From NCBI RefSeq assembly GCF_900090275.1, contig NZ_LT607755.1:6758001-6822000 (forward strand): 64,000 nt of DNA, given 5' to 3'. The notes under the pieces were generated by a model that saw only the letters and a program-made list of their open reading frames with translations, ran no database searches and was not told the origin of the DNA. Below, one piece after another: positions 52,552 to 61,158 of this stretch. A program made the position numbers and the translations under genes. Every line of letters starts with the position of its first letter. Positions within the stretch are counted from its first letter, which is position 1. This stretch comes from Micromonospora zamorensis. Its GTDB lineage: Bacteria > Actinomycetota > Actinomycetes > Mycobacteriales > Micromonosporaceae.

Positions 52552-53715
52552 ATGACCGCTGCGCTGGACCTGCTCGATCTGGACCCGTCGCTCACCGACG
52601 AAGAGCGACAGATCCGCGACGTCGTCCGCCAACTCGTCGACGACCGGGTGCGCCCGCACGTCGCCGACTGGTACGAACAGGGCCAGGTGCCGGCCCGCGA
52701 GCTGGCCCGGGAGTTCGGCAAGCTCGGCCTGCTCGGCATGCACCTCACCGGCTACGGCTGCGCTGGCGCCTCCGCCGTCGCGTACGGCCTGGCCTGCCAG
52801 GAGCTGGAGGCCGGCGACTCCGGCCTCCGATCCCTGGTCTCGGTACAGGGCTCGCTCGCCATGTACGCCATCTGGCGCTACGGCAGCGAGGAGCAGAAGC
52901 AACGCTGGCTGCCGTCGATGGCCACCGGCGAGGCGATCGGCTGCTTCGGCCTGACCGAGCCGGACCACGGCTCCGACCCCGCCTCGATGACCACCCGCGC
53001 CCGCCGCGACGGCGACGACTGGGTGCTCACCGGCGCCAAGATGTGGATCACCAACGCGCCGATCGCCCACGCCGCGGTGATCTGGGCGCGCACCGACGAG
53101 GGCGTGCGGGGTTTCCTCGTACCCATGGACACGCCCGGTGTCACGGCCCGGGAGATCCGCCGCAAGATGTCGCTGCGCGCGTCGGTGACCGGCGAGATCG
53201 CGCTCGACGACGTCCGGCTCCCGGCGGACGCCCGACTGCCCGAGGCGATCGGGCTCAAGGCGCCGCTAAGCTGCCTCACCGAGGCCCGGTACGGCATCGT
53301 CTGGGGCGCGGTGGGCGCCGCCCGTGACTGCCTGGAAACCACACTGGCGTACGCCACCACCCGCACCCAGTTCGGTCGCCCGCTGGCCGGCTTCCAGCTC
53401 ACCCAGGCGAAACTCGCCGACATGGCCGTCGAGCTGGTGAAGGGGCAACTGCTCGCGCTGCACCTGGGCCGGCTCGCCGACGCCCACCGGCTGCGACCCG
53501 AGCAGGTCAGCGTGGGCAAGCTGAACAACGTGCGGGAGGCCCTGGCCATCGCCCGGCAGTGCCGCACCATCCTCGGCGCCAACGGTGTCTCCGGCGAATA
53601 CCCGATCATGCGGCACGCCAACAACCTGGAGAGCGTGCTGACGTACGAGGGCACCTCCGAAATCCACCAGCTGGTCGTCGGGCAGCGACTCACCGGGATC
53701 TCCGCGTTCGCGTGA
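52552..53715 (+). CDS. Acyl-CoA dehydrogenase (glutaryl-CoA dehydrogenase-like)
   Basis: A 387-residue FAD enzyme. Motifs: CFGLTEPDHGSDPASMTTRA (FAD/substrate site), WVLTGAKMWITNAPIAHAAV, and the C-terminal catalytic TYEGTSEIHQLVVGQRLTG. The best family fit is glutaryl-CoA dehydrogenase (GAKMWITN, FLVPMDTPG). Alone it cannot be assigned to a pathway; the ATG at 52552 fits better than the GTG nine bases before. Its stop codon begins a run of direct repeats. Confidence 0.9.
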   Translation: MTAALDLLDLDPSLTDEERQIRDVVRQLVDDRVRPHVADWYEQGQVPARELAREFGKLGLLGMHLTGYGCAGASAVAYGLACQELEAGDSGLRSLVSVQGSLAMYAIWRYGSEEQKQRWLPSMATGEAIGCFGLTEPDHGSDPASMTTRARRDGDDWVLTGAKMWITNAPIAHAAVIWARTDEGVRGFLVPMDTPGVTAREIRRKMSLRASVTGEIALDDVRLPADARLPEAIGLKAPLSCLTEARYGIVWGAVGAARDCLETTLAYATTRTQFGRPLAGFQLTQAKLADMAVELVKGQLLALHLGRLADAHRLRPEQVSVGKLNNVREALAIARQCRTILGANGVSGEYPIMRHANNLESVLTYEGTSEIHQLVVGQRLTGISAFA

Positions 53716-53798
53716 CCTGCGCGCGTGACCTGCCTGGCTTGACCTGCCCGCGTGCTGACCTGCCCGCGCGTGACCTGCCCGCGCGTGACCTGCCCGTT
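53713..53798. repeat. Six near-tandem copies of a TGACCTGC unit
   Basis: TGACCTGC recurs at 53713, 53726, 53740, 53756, 53771 and 53786, spaced 13-16 bp with CGCG linkers. The first copy contains the acyl-CoA dehydrogenase stop codon. It is non-coding otherwise and sits in the gap before the DUF4230 gene. Confidence 0.85.
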
Positions 53799-53878
53799 TG
53801 TGCTTTCCGGCCGCTCGACGCGCGGCTGTCGTACCGGGGCCGTACCGTCATTGACAGACGACGTGTCTGACGAGGACG

Positions 53879-54703
53879 GTGAGCGTGATGGCCCGCGACG
53901 CTGGCATCAACGAGCCCACGAGGGAGTTTCCCGGTTACCCGACCGGTGACGATCTCAAGGAGCGGTCGGCCGCGACACCCGAGCCGACCATGGACACACC
54001 GGGTGGCCCCGGTGGCCCGACGGGTGGCCCGATGGGCGGCAGCGGTGGCCCGACGGGTGGTGGTGGCGGGGCCCGTGGCCTGCTCCTGCTGCTCGGCGCC
54101 GCCGCGTTGGCCGTGGTGGTGCTGCTCGGCATCCAGGCGACCGGCATCCTGCCGGATTTCCGCAACCCGTTCGCCAAGGAGCAGACCGACCGCAGCCAGC
54201 CACCACTGCTGAAGTCGATCCAGGACCTCAGCCGCTACGTGGCGGCCGAAGGCAACTTCCAGGTCGTGGTCGACACCCAGAACGACCGGCGCAACGTTCC
54301 CGACTTCCTGCTCAACGAGCGCACCCTGTTCGTCGGGGCCGGCAGCGTCGAGGCGTACGTCGACTTCACCAAGATCGGTGAGGGTGCCGTCGTCCAGTCC
54401 GCGGACGGCAAGTCCGTCGAGATCAAACTGCCCGCCCCGCAGCTCGGCGAGACCAACCTCGACATGGAGAAGAGCTACGTCTTCGCTGAGCAGCGCGGTC
54501 TGCTCAACCGGCTCGGTGACCTGGTCGGCAACGATCCCAACCGGCAGCAGCAGGTCTACCAGCTCGCCGAGGAGCGGATCACCGCCGCCGCCCGCGACAG
54601 CGGTCTCTCCGCCCGAGCCGAGGAAAACACCCGCAAGATGCTGGAGGGGCTGCTGCGCTCCCTCGGCTACCAACAGATCACGGTCACCTACACGGCTCCC
54701 TGA
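53879..54703 (+). CDS. DUF4230 membrane-anchored protein
   Basis: A 274-residue protein. A Gly/Pro-rich, low-complexity N-terminus (GGPGGPTGGPMGGSGGPTGG) precedes one transmembrane segment (LLLLLGAAALAVVVLLGI), then an extracellular DUF4230 domain with DLSRYVAAEGNFQVVVDTQN, DFLLNERTLFVGAGSVEAYV and a helical end. Function unknown. A GTG start is used with ATG three codons on. A strong terminator follows at 54724. Confidence 0.85.
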   Translation: MSVMARDAGINEPTREFPGYPTGDDLKERSAATPEPTMDTPGGPGGPTGGPMGGSGGPTGGGGGARGLLLLLGAAALAVVVLLGIQATGILPDFRNPFAKEQTDRSQPPLLKSIQDLSRYVAAEGNFQVVVDTQNDRRNVPDFLLNERTLFVGAGSVEAYVDFTKIGEGAVVQSADGKSVEIKLPAPQLGETNLDMEKSYVFAEQRGLLNRLGDLVGNDPNRQQQVYQLAEERITAAARDSGLSARAEENTRKMLEGLLRSLGYQQITVTYTAP

Positions 54704-54723
54704 CCGGCGACAATCCAACCGCG

Positions 54724-54761
54724 GAAGCGCCCGCCCCGACGTCCGTCGGAGCGGGCGCTTC
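54724..54761 (+). terminator. Terminator after DUF4230 gene
   Basis: Hairpin GAAGCGCCCGCCCCGAC / GTCGGAGCGGGCGCTTC (one bulge each side), 21 bp after the stop. Confidence 0.75.
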
Positions 54762-54774
54762 TCCATCGGGACCG

Positions 54775-55010
54775 CTGGCATTCGCGGCTGGTAGCCCACG
54801 CTGGCAGTCGCAGCTGGCATTCGCCGTCGGCGGTCGCAGCTGGCGGTCGCCGGTGGCAGCCCTGCTGTCAGCCCGCTGTGTGAGTCACCGTCGGCAGCCG
54901 CTGTTAGTCGCCGCTGGCATTCGCTGTCGGTAGTCGCTCTCGTGCATTCGGCGTCGGCATTCGCTGTCGGTGGTCGCGTCGTTCACGCGGTCGGCATTCG
55001 CCTGCCGTTT
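54775..55010. repeat. Degenerate short-unit repeat tract
   Basis: Short words GCTGGCATTCGC, GTCGGCATTCGC, TCGGTGGTCGC and GGTCGCAGCTGGC recur many times in loose tandem order, e.g. near 54776, 54813, 54908, 54950. It has no start codon with a ribosome site and no coding character on either strand. Confidence 0.65.
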
Positions 55011-55131
55011 TGCCGGCGGTCTGCAGCGCGTCTGAGTGCTGAATCCTGCCGTTCGTCCGTCTGCCGCCTCTCGTGGCGCGGTCGTGCTCTGGGGGCAGGC
55101 CCGCGCTCTGCCGAGCGGCGTGTGCGCTCCA

Positions 55132-55208
55132 TGATCCACTCGGGTTTGCTGAATTCGGGGTATTGCCGGCACCTGGACACCGCGGAATCAGCAAACCCGA
55201 GTGGATCA
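55132..55208. repeat. Interspersed palindromic element, copy C
   Basis: Perfect 21-bp arms, TGATCCACTCGGGTTTGCTG(A) and its complement, around a centre containing GGACACCGCGGAATC. It is a variant of copies A and B, with TGATCCACTC in place of TGATCGACTC. It lies between the convergent DUF4230 and PspC genes. Confidence 0.85.
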
Positions 55209-55212
55209 ACGG

Positions 55213-55290
55213 CGAGGTGGGCAGCAACTTCGGGGAAGTTGGTGCCTCAGGAGCGCCCGAGGCAGCAACTTCCCCGAAGTTGCTGCCTCG
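55213..55290. repeat. Nested hairpins: two inverted AACTTC units
   Basis: A left block (55213-55248, with GCAGCAACTTCGGGGAAGTTG) and a right block (55258-55290, GCAGCAACTTCCCCGAAGTTGC within it) are each near-palindromic and also inverted copies of each other. It directly follows palindrome copy C. The rest of 55291-55420 is a G/C-rich low-complexity tract with no gene recognised. Confidence 0.75.
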
Positions 55291-55420
55291 GGCTGAGGCG
55301 GGGCGGGGGCGGGGGGGGCAGGGGGTGGGTGGGGCGGGGCTTTGGTTGGAGCGGCGGTTCCGGATGGAGTTGGCGAGCGCTTCTGCCCGCAAGTTCCTGG
55401 AAATGGGGGCCCTGGACGTG

Positions 55421-55457
55421 CGGGAGGCCACTACAACAGGGTTGTAGTGGCCTCCCG
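55421..55457. terminator. Terminator hairpin of the pspC gene
   Basis: Perfect 17-bp arms CGGGAGGCCACTACAAC / GTTGTAGTGGCCTCCCG with a 3-base loop, 29 bp past the PspC stop on the minus strand. Confidence 0.75.
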
Positions 55458-55485
55458 GACGCGCGGCGCGCTTGAGGGGTGGGGG

Positions 55486-55695
55486 TCAGTGCTGGGTGGA
55501 GGCCAGGTAGCGATCCTCGTTCGGCATGAGAACCCAGAGGACCAGGTAGACGATCACCTGGGTGCCGGGCAGCAGCAGGGACAGCAGGAACAGCAGCCGG
55601 ACCATCCCGGCGGACATGCCGAACCGCCGACCGAGGCCGGCGCAGACACCGGCGAGCATGCGCCCCTCGCGGGGCCGGACCAGTTTGCGACTCAT
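55486..55695 (-). CDS. PspC domain protein
   Basis: A 69-residue membrane protein with the PspC signature: KLVRPREGRMLAGVCAGLGR RFGMSAGMVRLLFLLSLL as a helix-rich N-terminus, then one or two transmembrane segments (LLFLLSLLLPGTQVIVYLVL W) and the MPNE ending typical of this envelope-stress family. The ATG at MSRKLVRPREG was chosen for family length. The gap 55696-56166 upstream holds no other gene I can support, only a 22-bp direct repeat (56048-56091). Confidence 0.9.
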   Translation of the reverse strand: MSRKLVRPREGRMLAGVCAGLGRRFGMSAGMVRLLFLLSLLLPGTQVIVYLVLWVLMPNEDRYLASTQH

Positions 55696-56047
55696 CGTCG
55701 TACTCCCACTCTGCGGCAGTGCGCCGCGTCTGCAATCCACGGTAGAAGGGGGTGGCCACCTCGCCCTCGGTCCCGAGGATGAGCGGTGACCCGTGGACCC
55801 GTAGGTGCTTTACCCGGGCAGCCCCTCGCTGACGCCTCCCCGCGACCCGCCCGCGCCGCGCCCGACCGCCGCGCACGGCGGGACCGGTGAAGATCGCGCT
55901 CGTTCACGGGGTGGCCTCGGGGAAGGGCCCAGACCACTGCAACATGGATCGAGCGTGATCTTGCAATGGCCGCAAGACGGCGGTCAGGTGCTCGCCTCCC
56001 GGCGGCCGGGTGGGCGTTGAGCTGGGCGGGTAGGCTGGCAGATCGGC

Positions 56048-56091
56048 CACCCACACCCCGGGTGACCGGCACCCATACCCCGGGCGGTCAC
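56048..56091. repeat. 22-bp direct repeat, two copies
   Basis: CACCCACACCCCGGGTGACC(GG) at 56048-56069 and CACCCATACCCCGGGCGGTC(AC) at 56070-56091, head to tail, 76 bp before the serine dehydratase start. Could be a small regulatory site; meaning unknown. Confidence 0.5.
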
Positions 56092-56166
56092 GAGCGGGGC
56101 CGTCAGACCGGCGGTCACGACCCGGCCGGGTCCCGTACGCCGGGACGACGGCGAGGAAGCGCGGCC

Positions 56167-57537
56167 ATGATCAGTGTTTTCGACCTCTTCAGCGTTGGTA
56201 TCGGGCCGTCCAGCTCGCACACGGTGGGGCCGATGCGGGCCGCGCGTACGTTCGTTGGCGGGCTCAAGGCCGACGGGCTGCTCAGCGACGTCGCACGGGT
56301 GCAGGCCGAGCTGTTCGGCTCGCTGGGTGCCACCGGGCACGGGCACGGCAGTGGCCCGGCGGTGCTGCTGGGGTTGTCCGGCGAGTCGCCGGAAACTGTC
56401 GACACGGATACCGTCGGCCCTCGGGTCGAACGGATCCGGGCTGAGCGGCGGATCAACATCCTCGACGCGCACGAGATCGACTTCGACCCGGACCGGGACC
56501 TGACCCTGCACCGTCGCCGGTCGCTTCCGTACCACCCGAACGGGATGACCTTCGCGGCGTACGACGGGGCCGGTGCCGAGCTGCGCAGCCGCACCTACTA
56601 CTCCGTCGGTGGTGGCTTCGTGGTGGACGAGGCCGCGGCCGGCGCGGACCGGATCAAGCCGGACAGCACAGTGGTGCGGTACCCGTTCCTGACCGGGGCG
56701 CAACTGTTGGAGGTCACCACCCGCACCGGGCTGTCGATCAGTGAGGTGATGCTGGCCAACGAGCGGTCCTGGCGCAGCGAGGCGGACATCCGGGCGGGCC
56801 TGCTGGAGATCTGGCGGGTGATGCGGGAGTGCGTGGAGCGCGGCTGTGAGCGCGACGGCGTACTCCCTGGGGGGTTGAAGGTCCGGCGGCGCGCGGCGGA
56901 GCTGCGGCGCGGCCTGGAGGCGGACGCCGGGACGCCCGACCCGCTGCACGCGATGGACTGGGTGACGTTGTTCGCCCTGGCGGTCAACGAGGAGAACGCC
57001 GCCGGTGGCCGGGTGGTCACCGCGCCGACCAACGGGGCGGCCGGGATCATTCCGGCGGTGCTGCACTACTACGCCCGGTTCGTGCCGGGGGCGTCCGACG
57101 ACGGTGTGGTGCGGTTCCTGCTGACGGCCGGCGCGATCGGGGTGCTGTTCAAGGAGAATGCCTCGATCTCCGGTGCGGAGGTGGGCTGCCAGGGTGAGGT
57201 TGGTTCGGCGTGCTCGATGGCGGCGGCAGGGCTGGCCGAGGTGCTCGGTGGCACACCGGAGCAGGTGGAGAACGCGGCCGAGATCGGGATGGAGCACAAC
57301 CTCGGGTTGACCTGCGACCCGGTGGGTGGCCTGGTGCAGATCCCCTGCATCGAGCGGAACGCGGTGGCTAGCATCAAGGCGATCACGGCCGCCCGGCTGG
57401 CGCTGCGCGGCGACGGTGTGCACAAGGTGTCGCTGGACAAGGTCATCAAGACCATGCGGGAGACGGGCGCCGACATGAAGGTCAAGTACAAGGAGACGGC
57501 GCGTGGCGGTCTGGCCGTCAACGTGATCGAGTGCTGA
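56167..57537 (+). CDS. sdaA: L-serine ammonia-lyase (single-chain, iron-sulfur)
   Basis: A 456-residue enzyme that deaminates L-serine to pyruvate and ammonia. The N-terminal beta domain begins [20 protein letters not shown]; the catalytic alpha domain has the four Cys ligands expected near the 4Fe-4S cluster, Cys341 and Cys349 ([10 protein letters not shown]), Cys383 (GLTCDPVGG) and Cys394 (QIPCIERN). Single-chain form as in SdaA/SdaB. ATG chosen since the long upstream frame crosses noncoding repeat DNA. Confidence 0.95.
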   Translation: MISVFDLFSVGIGPSSSHTVGPMRAARTFVGGLKADGLLSDVARVQAELFGSLGATGHGHGSGPAVLLGLSGESPETVDTDTVGPRVERIRAERRINILDAHEIDFDPDRDLTLHRRRSLPYHPNGMTFAAYDGAGAELRSRTYYSVGGGFVVDEAAAGADRIKPDSTVVRYPFLTGAQLLEVTTRTGLSISEVMLANERSWRSEADIRAGLLEIWRVMRECVERGCERDGVLPGGLKVRRRAAELRRGLEADAGTPDPLHAMDWVTLFALAVNEENAAGGRVVTAPTNGAAGIIPAVLHYYARFVPGASDDGVVRFLLTAGAIGVLFKENASISGAEVGCQGEVGSACSMAAAGLAEVLGGTPEQVENAAEIGMEHNLGLTCDPVGGLVQIPCIERNAVASIKAITAARLALRGDGVHKVSLDKVIKTMRETGADMKVKYKETARGGLAVNVIEC

Positions 57538-57609
57538 GTCCGGTCGATTCCGGGCATTCGTTCACCGACTGCTAACCTGTCGTCCGTTTCAGGAGGCGGG
57601 AGGCTCGCG

Positions 57610-58437
57610 GTGACCTCTGGCGTCGCGGCGTTGTGGTCGCACCGCAACTCGCTGCGCATCCTGGTCAGGCGGGACTTGGCGGTCAAGTACCAGCAGTCGG
57701 TGCTGGGCTACTTCTGGTCGTTGATCGAGCCGCTCGGCATGGGCGCCATCTACTGGTTCGTGTTCGGGGTGCTCTACTCCCGCGACACCGGCCGGCATCT
57801 CGGCGAGGCGGCGGGGTCGTACCCGTTGTTCCTGATCACCGGCATCTTCGCCTGGATGTGGGCCAGCTCGGCTCTGAGCGAGGCCACTAACGCGCTGACC
57901 GGCCAGTCCCGGTTGATCACCACGATGAACGTGCCGCGTCAGATCTTCCCGATCGGCCGGGTCACCGGCCGGTTCGCCGAGTACGCGGCCGGCCTGCCGA
58001 TCCTGATCGCCATCGCGGTGATCTACGCGGTGCACGGTCGGATCCACCCCGGCTGGTCGCTGCTCTCCCTGCCGCTCGCGGTGGCCGTCCAGGCCGTCCT
58101 GTTGACCGGGCTCGCCCTGCTGCTGTCCGCCTGGAACGTGCTGATGCGCGACGTGGAACGCTTGATGCGCCTGATCATCCGGGTGCTCTTCTACGCCACG
58201 CCGATCATCTATCCGCTCAGCCTGGTCCGCGAGTCCGGCCTGCCCGGCTGGCTGAAGGTGGTGTACGAGCTGAACCCCCTGGTCGGGATCTTCCAGTTGC
58301 ATCACGCGATCTGGTACCCGGACGAGTTCCCGAACGCCCGGCTGCTCGCCACCACCGTCGTCGGCAGCCTGCTGGTGCTGGCCGCCGGCTGGTGGTCGTT
58401 CCGCCGGTTGGAACCCGCAGTGCTCAAGGAACTCTGA
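57610..58437 (+). CDS. ABC-2 type permease, wall-polymer exporter (Wzm/TagG-like)
   Basis: A 275-residue membrane component with about six transmembrane segments. The N-terminal IRRDLAVKYQQSVLGYFWSL-like stretch (LVRRDLAVKYQQSVLGYFWS) and IEPLGMGAIYWFVFGVLYS match permeases that export lipid-linked polysaccharide or teichoic acid. AGGAGG precedes the GTG. TAACCT at 57573-57578 is a possible -10 element. The ATPase starts one base after its stop codon, so this is the first gene of a tight operon. Confidence 0.9.
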   Translation: MTSGVAALWSHRNSLRILVRRDLAVKYQQSVLGYFWSLIEPLGMGAIYWFVFGVLYSRDTGRHLGEAAGSYPLFLITGIFAWMWASSALSEATNALTGQSRLITTMNVPRQIFPIGRVTGRFAEYAAGLPILIAIAVIYAVHGRIHPGWSLLSLPLAVAVQAVLLTGLALLLSAWNVLMRDVERLMRLIIRVLFYATPIIYPLSLVRESGLPGWLKVVYELNPLVGIFQLHHAIWYPDEFPNARLLATTVVGSLLVLAAGWWSFRRLEPAVLKEL

Positions 58438-58438
58438 C

Positions 58439-59185
58439 GTGGCCGCGCCGATCATCGAGGCCGACGGCCTGGGCATCCGGTTCGTCCGGAACCGTCGCCG
58501 TCAGCTGCGCCTGCGGGAGCTGTTCATCCACCGGGGTGCGCGTGGTGCCCTGCCCGGCCAGTTCTGGCCGTTGCGGGACGTGTCGTTCACCATCGAACCC
58601 GGCGAGACGGTCGGCGTGATCGGCCGCAACGGCACCGGCAAGAGCACCCTGCTGCGGCTGATCGCCGGGGTGCTCATCCCCGACGAGGGCGACATCCGGG
58701 TGCACGGCGCGGTGGCACCGCTGCTCGAGTTGTCCGCCGGTTTCTCCAACGACCTGACCGGGCGGGAGAACCTGCACCTGGTCGGTGGCCTGCACGGGCT
58801 GTCGACGGGCTACCTGAAGCGGCACTTCGACGAGATCGTCGAGTTCGCCGGTGAGCAGGTGGAGCGGGCCATCGACACGTCGGTCCGGCACTACTCGTCG
58901 GGCATGAAGGTGCGACTCGGCTTCGCGATCATCTCGCACCTGCCGCACCCGATCCTGCTGATGGACGAGGTGACCGCGGTCGGGGACGCGGAGTTCCGCA
59001 AGAAGTGTTACGCGACGATTGATCGTCTGCTCGGGGAGGGGCGCACGCTGGTGTTGGTGTCACACAACGAAAAGGACCTGACCCGGTTCTGTCGTCGGGG
59101 GTTGCACCTCGACGCGGGCCGGTTGACGCTCGACGGCACCATCGCCGAGGCGCTCGACGCGTACCACGCCGCGGTCCCGCGGTGA
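58439..59185 (+). CDS. ABC transporter ATPase, wall-polymer exporter (Wzt/TagH-like)
   Basis: A 248-residue ATP-binding subunit partnering the permease just upstream. Walker A GRNGTGKST (about 64-72), signature YSSGMKVRLGF, Walker B ILLMDEVTAVGD and H-loop LVLVSHNEKDL are present. It ends soon after the H-loop, so it lacks the C-terminal carbohydrate-binding domain seen in some Wzt proteins; specificity for the polymer is likely set elsewhere. GTG start; the stop overlaps the next GTG start (GTGA). Confidence 0.92.
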   Translation: MAAPIIEADGLGIRFVRNRRRQLRLRELFIHRGARGALPGQFWPLRDVSFTIEPGETVGVIGRNGTGKSTLLRLIAGVLIPDEGDIRVHGAVAPLLELSAGFSNDLTGRENLHLVGGLHGLSTGYLKRHFDEIVEFAGEQVERAIDTSVRHYSSGMKVRLGFAIISHLPHPILLMDEVTAVGDAEFRKKCYATIDRLLGEGRTLVLVSHNEKDLTRFCRRGLHLDAGRLTLDGTIAEALDAYHAAVPR

Positions 59186-61143
59186 CGCTCGCGATCGTGC
59201 TCGCCGCCGGGTCGCCGGCAGCGGGCCTGACCACCGCGACCGGTGAGCCGCTGGCCGACCGCCTGGCCGCCCAGTTGCGCCGGGCCGGTGCCGATGAGGT
59301 GCGCTTCGCCGCCACCCTCGACGAGTTGACCGCGCTGGTCGCCACCGCCACCGCCCCCGTGCTGGTCACCGGCACCGACCTGGTGGCGCACACCGCCGTG
59401 CTGCGGCACCTGGCCACCAGCCCGGTGGGGCCCACGGTGGCGCTGGTGCTGGGCGACCCGCCGGTGCCCGGGCGCACTGCCGTGCGGGAGGAACGCGGCC
59501 AGGTGGTCGACGCCGGCGCCCTGGACGCCCTCGACGGGGCCGCCACCGGCGTGTTCGGCGGCGCGCTGCGGCTCGGCGTGGACGACCTGCCGACCCTCGC
59601 CGCAGCCGCCCGCGCCGCGGAGGGTGGCCCCGGGTCCGCCGTGGACCGGCTCTTCGCGGGTCTCGCGGCGCTCGGCACGCTGATCTTCACCCAGCGGGTA
59701 CGCCTGCTCGTCGCCCGCCGGGTCGAGGACGAGGACGAGCTGACCGCTGCCGAGGCGGCGGTGACCGCTGTCGACGAGGACCGGGCCGAGCTGCGGCTGT
59801 CGGTGAAGGAGAAGGACGACTTCTTCTCCACCTACTTCGTCAGCACCTGGTCCCCGTACGTGGTCCGGTGGGCGGCCCGGCTGCGGCTCACCCCGACCGG
59901 GGTGACGGCGATCTCGGTGCTGTTCGCGCTGGCCGCGGCGGTGCTGTTCGGGGTCGGTGGGCGACCCGCGCTGGTCGGCGGCGCGGTGCTGCTCTACCTC
60001 GGCTTCGTGCTGGACTGCGTGGACGGCCAGTTGGCCCGCTACACCCGGCACTTCAGCGCCTGGGGTGGCTGGCTGGACACGATGGCGGACCGGGCGAAGG
60101 AATACCTGGTCTACGCCGGGCTGGGCTTCGGGGTGAGCCACGCCGGGCTGGGCAACGGCTGGGCGCTCGCGATCGCCGCGATGACGTTGCAGACCGTCCG
60201 GCACATGACCGACACCTGGTACGGGGTGCTGCACGACGAGGCGGCCCGTCGACCGAGAGCTGCGGCGGGTGCCAGCGGCGGGATCGGTGACCGGCTCAAC
60301 GCGGCGTCGACCCGTGTGCAGGCGGACACCGGGTCGCTGTCGTACTGGCTGAAGCGGACCGTCGTCTTCCCCATCGGCGAGCGGTGGGCGCTGATCGCGC
60401 TGACCGTTGCGCTGTTCAACCCGCTGGTCAGCCTGATCGCGGTGCTGGTCTGGGGTGTGCTGGCGTTCGCGTACACCGGGGCGCTGCGGACGTTGCGGGC
60501 CCGCTGGATGAGGGTGCCGGTGCTGGACACGGTCGACGCCACCCTGCACCGCGACGACGGCCCGTTGGCCCGCTGGCTGCCGGTGGTCCGCCCGATGGGG
60601 CCGCTGACCCTGGCGGTGATCGCCGCGCTCGGCCCGGCGGTGCTGCTGGTCGCGGCGCTGTGGGGCGACTCGCCGGACGGGCTGCGCTGGGCGGTGCCGG
60701 TGGCGCTGCTGGTGCTGCTGGTCGGCGGCCTGGGCGCGGGGGCCGCGCACAACGGTCCGCTGGACTGGCTGGTGCCCGCGGCGTTGCGCGCCGCCGAGTA
60801 CCTGTTCGCCATCGCGGTCGGGGTGGTCGGAGGGGCGCCGGGTTGGCTGATCTTCGGGTACGTCTTCGTGCTCACCGTGCACCACTACGACCTGACGGCC
60901 CGGCTGGAGAAGCGGCAGGCGGCACCGCCGCTGCACGCGTTCACGCTGGGCTGGGAGGTGCGCTCGGCGCTGCTGGCCCTCGCGGCGATTGCCGGCATGG
61001 TGGGTATCGGGCTGGCTACACTCGGTGCGTACCTTCTCGTGGTTTTCGTGGTGAGCGTCGTCCTGGCCTGGTTCGTGCGACCGGCCCGTAGCGCGCGGGC
61101 GTCGGTCGCGCCGGTGGGCGCTGGAGGTGCCGCGCCGCACTGA
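59182..61143 (+). CDS. CDP-alcohol phosphatidyltransferase with N-terminal nucleotidyltransferase-like domain
   Basis: A 653-residue membrane enzyme. Residues about 1-200 resemble a sugar-nucleotidyltransferase fold (LAIVLAAGSPAAG opening) but the Lys-bearing signature of active enzymes is not seen. Residues about 240-450 carry the CDP-alcohol transferase motif, D278-x2-D281-G-x2-A-R-x8-G-x3-D-x3-D (DCVDGQLARY, then GGWLDTMAD), in a membrane region of several helices. The remainder is further hydrophobic. It probably forms a polyol- or inositol-phosphate lipid or wall linkage from a CDP-alcohol. Overlaps the ATPase gene by four bases. Confidence 0.85.
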   Translation: MTLAIVLAAGSPAAGLTTATGEPLADRLAAQLRRAGADEVRFAATLDELTALVATATAPVLVTGTDLVAHTAVLRHLATSPVGPTVALVLGDPPVPGRTAVREERGQVVDAGALDALDGAATGVFGGALRLGVDDLPTLAAAARAAEGGPGSAVDRLFAGLAALGTLIFTQRVRLLVARRVEDEDELTAAEAAVTAVDEDRAELRLSVKEKDDFFSTYFVSTWSPYVVRWAARLRLTPTGVTAISVLFALAAAVLFGVGGRPALVGGAVLLYLGFVLDCVDGQLARYTRHFSAWGGWLDTMADRAKEYLVYAGLGFGVSHAGLGNGWALAIAAMTLQTVRHMTDTWYGVLHDEAARRPRAAAGASGGIGDRLNAASTRVQADTGSLSYWLKRTVVFPIGERWALIALTVALFNPLVSLIAVLVWGVLAFAYTGALRTLRARWMRVPVLDTVDATLHRDDGPLARWLPVVRPMGPLTLAVIAALGPAVLLVAALWGDSPDGLRWAVPVALLVLLVGGLGAGAAHNGPLDWLVPAALRAAEYLFAIAVGVVGGAPGWLIFGYVFVLTVHHYDLTARLEKRQAAPPLHAFTLGWEVRSALLALAAIAGMVGIGLATLGAYLLVVFVVSVVLAWFVRPARSARASVAPVGAGGAAPH

Positions 61144-61158
61144 CGGAGGGACGGCCGG

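Noticed and set aside
55741..56166. Riboswitch upstream of the serine dehydratase
   Set aside because: Looked for a glycine- or amino-acid-type aptamer; found only a 22-bp direct repeat and no conserved aptamer stem set.
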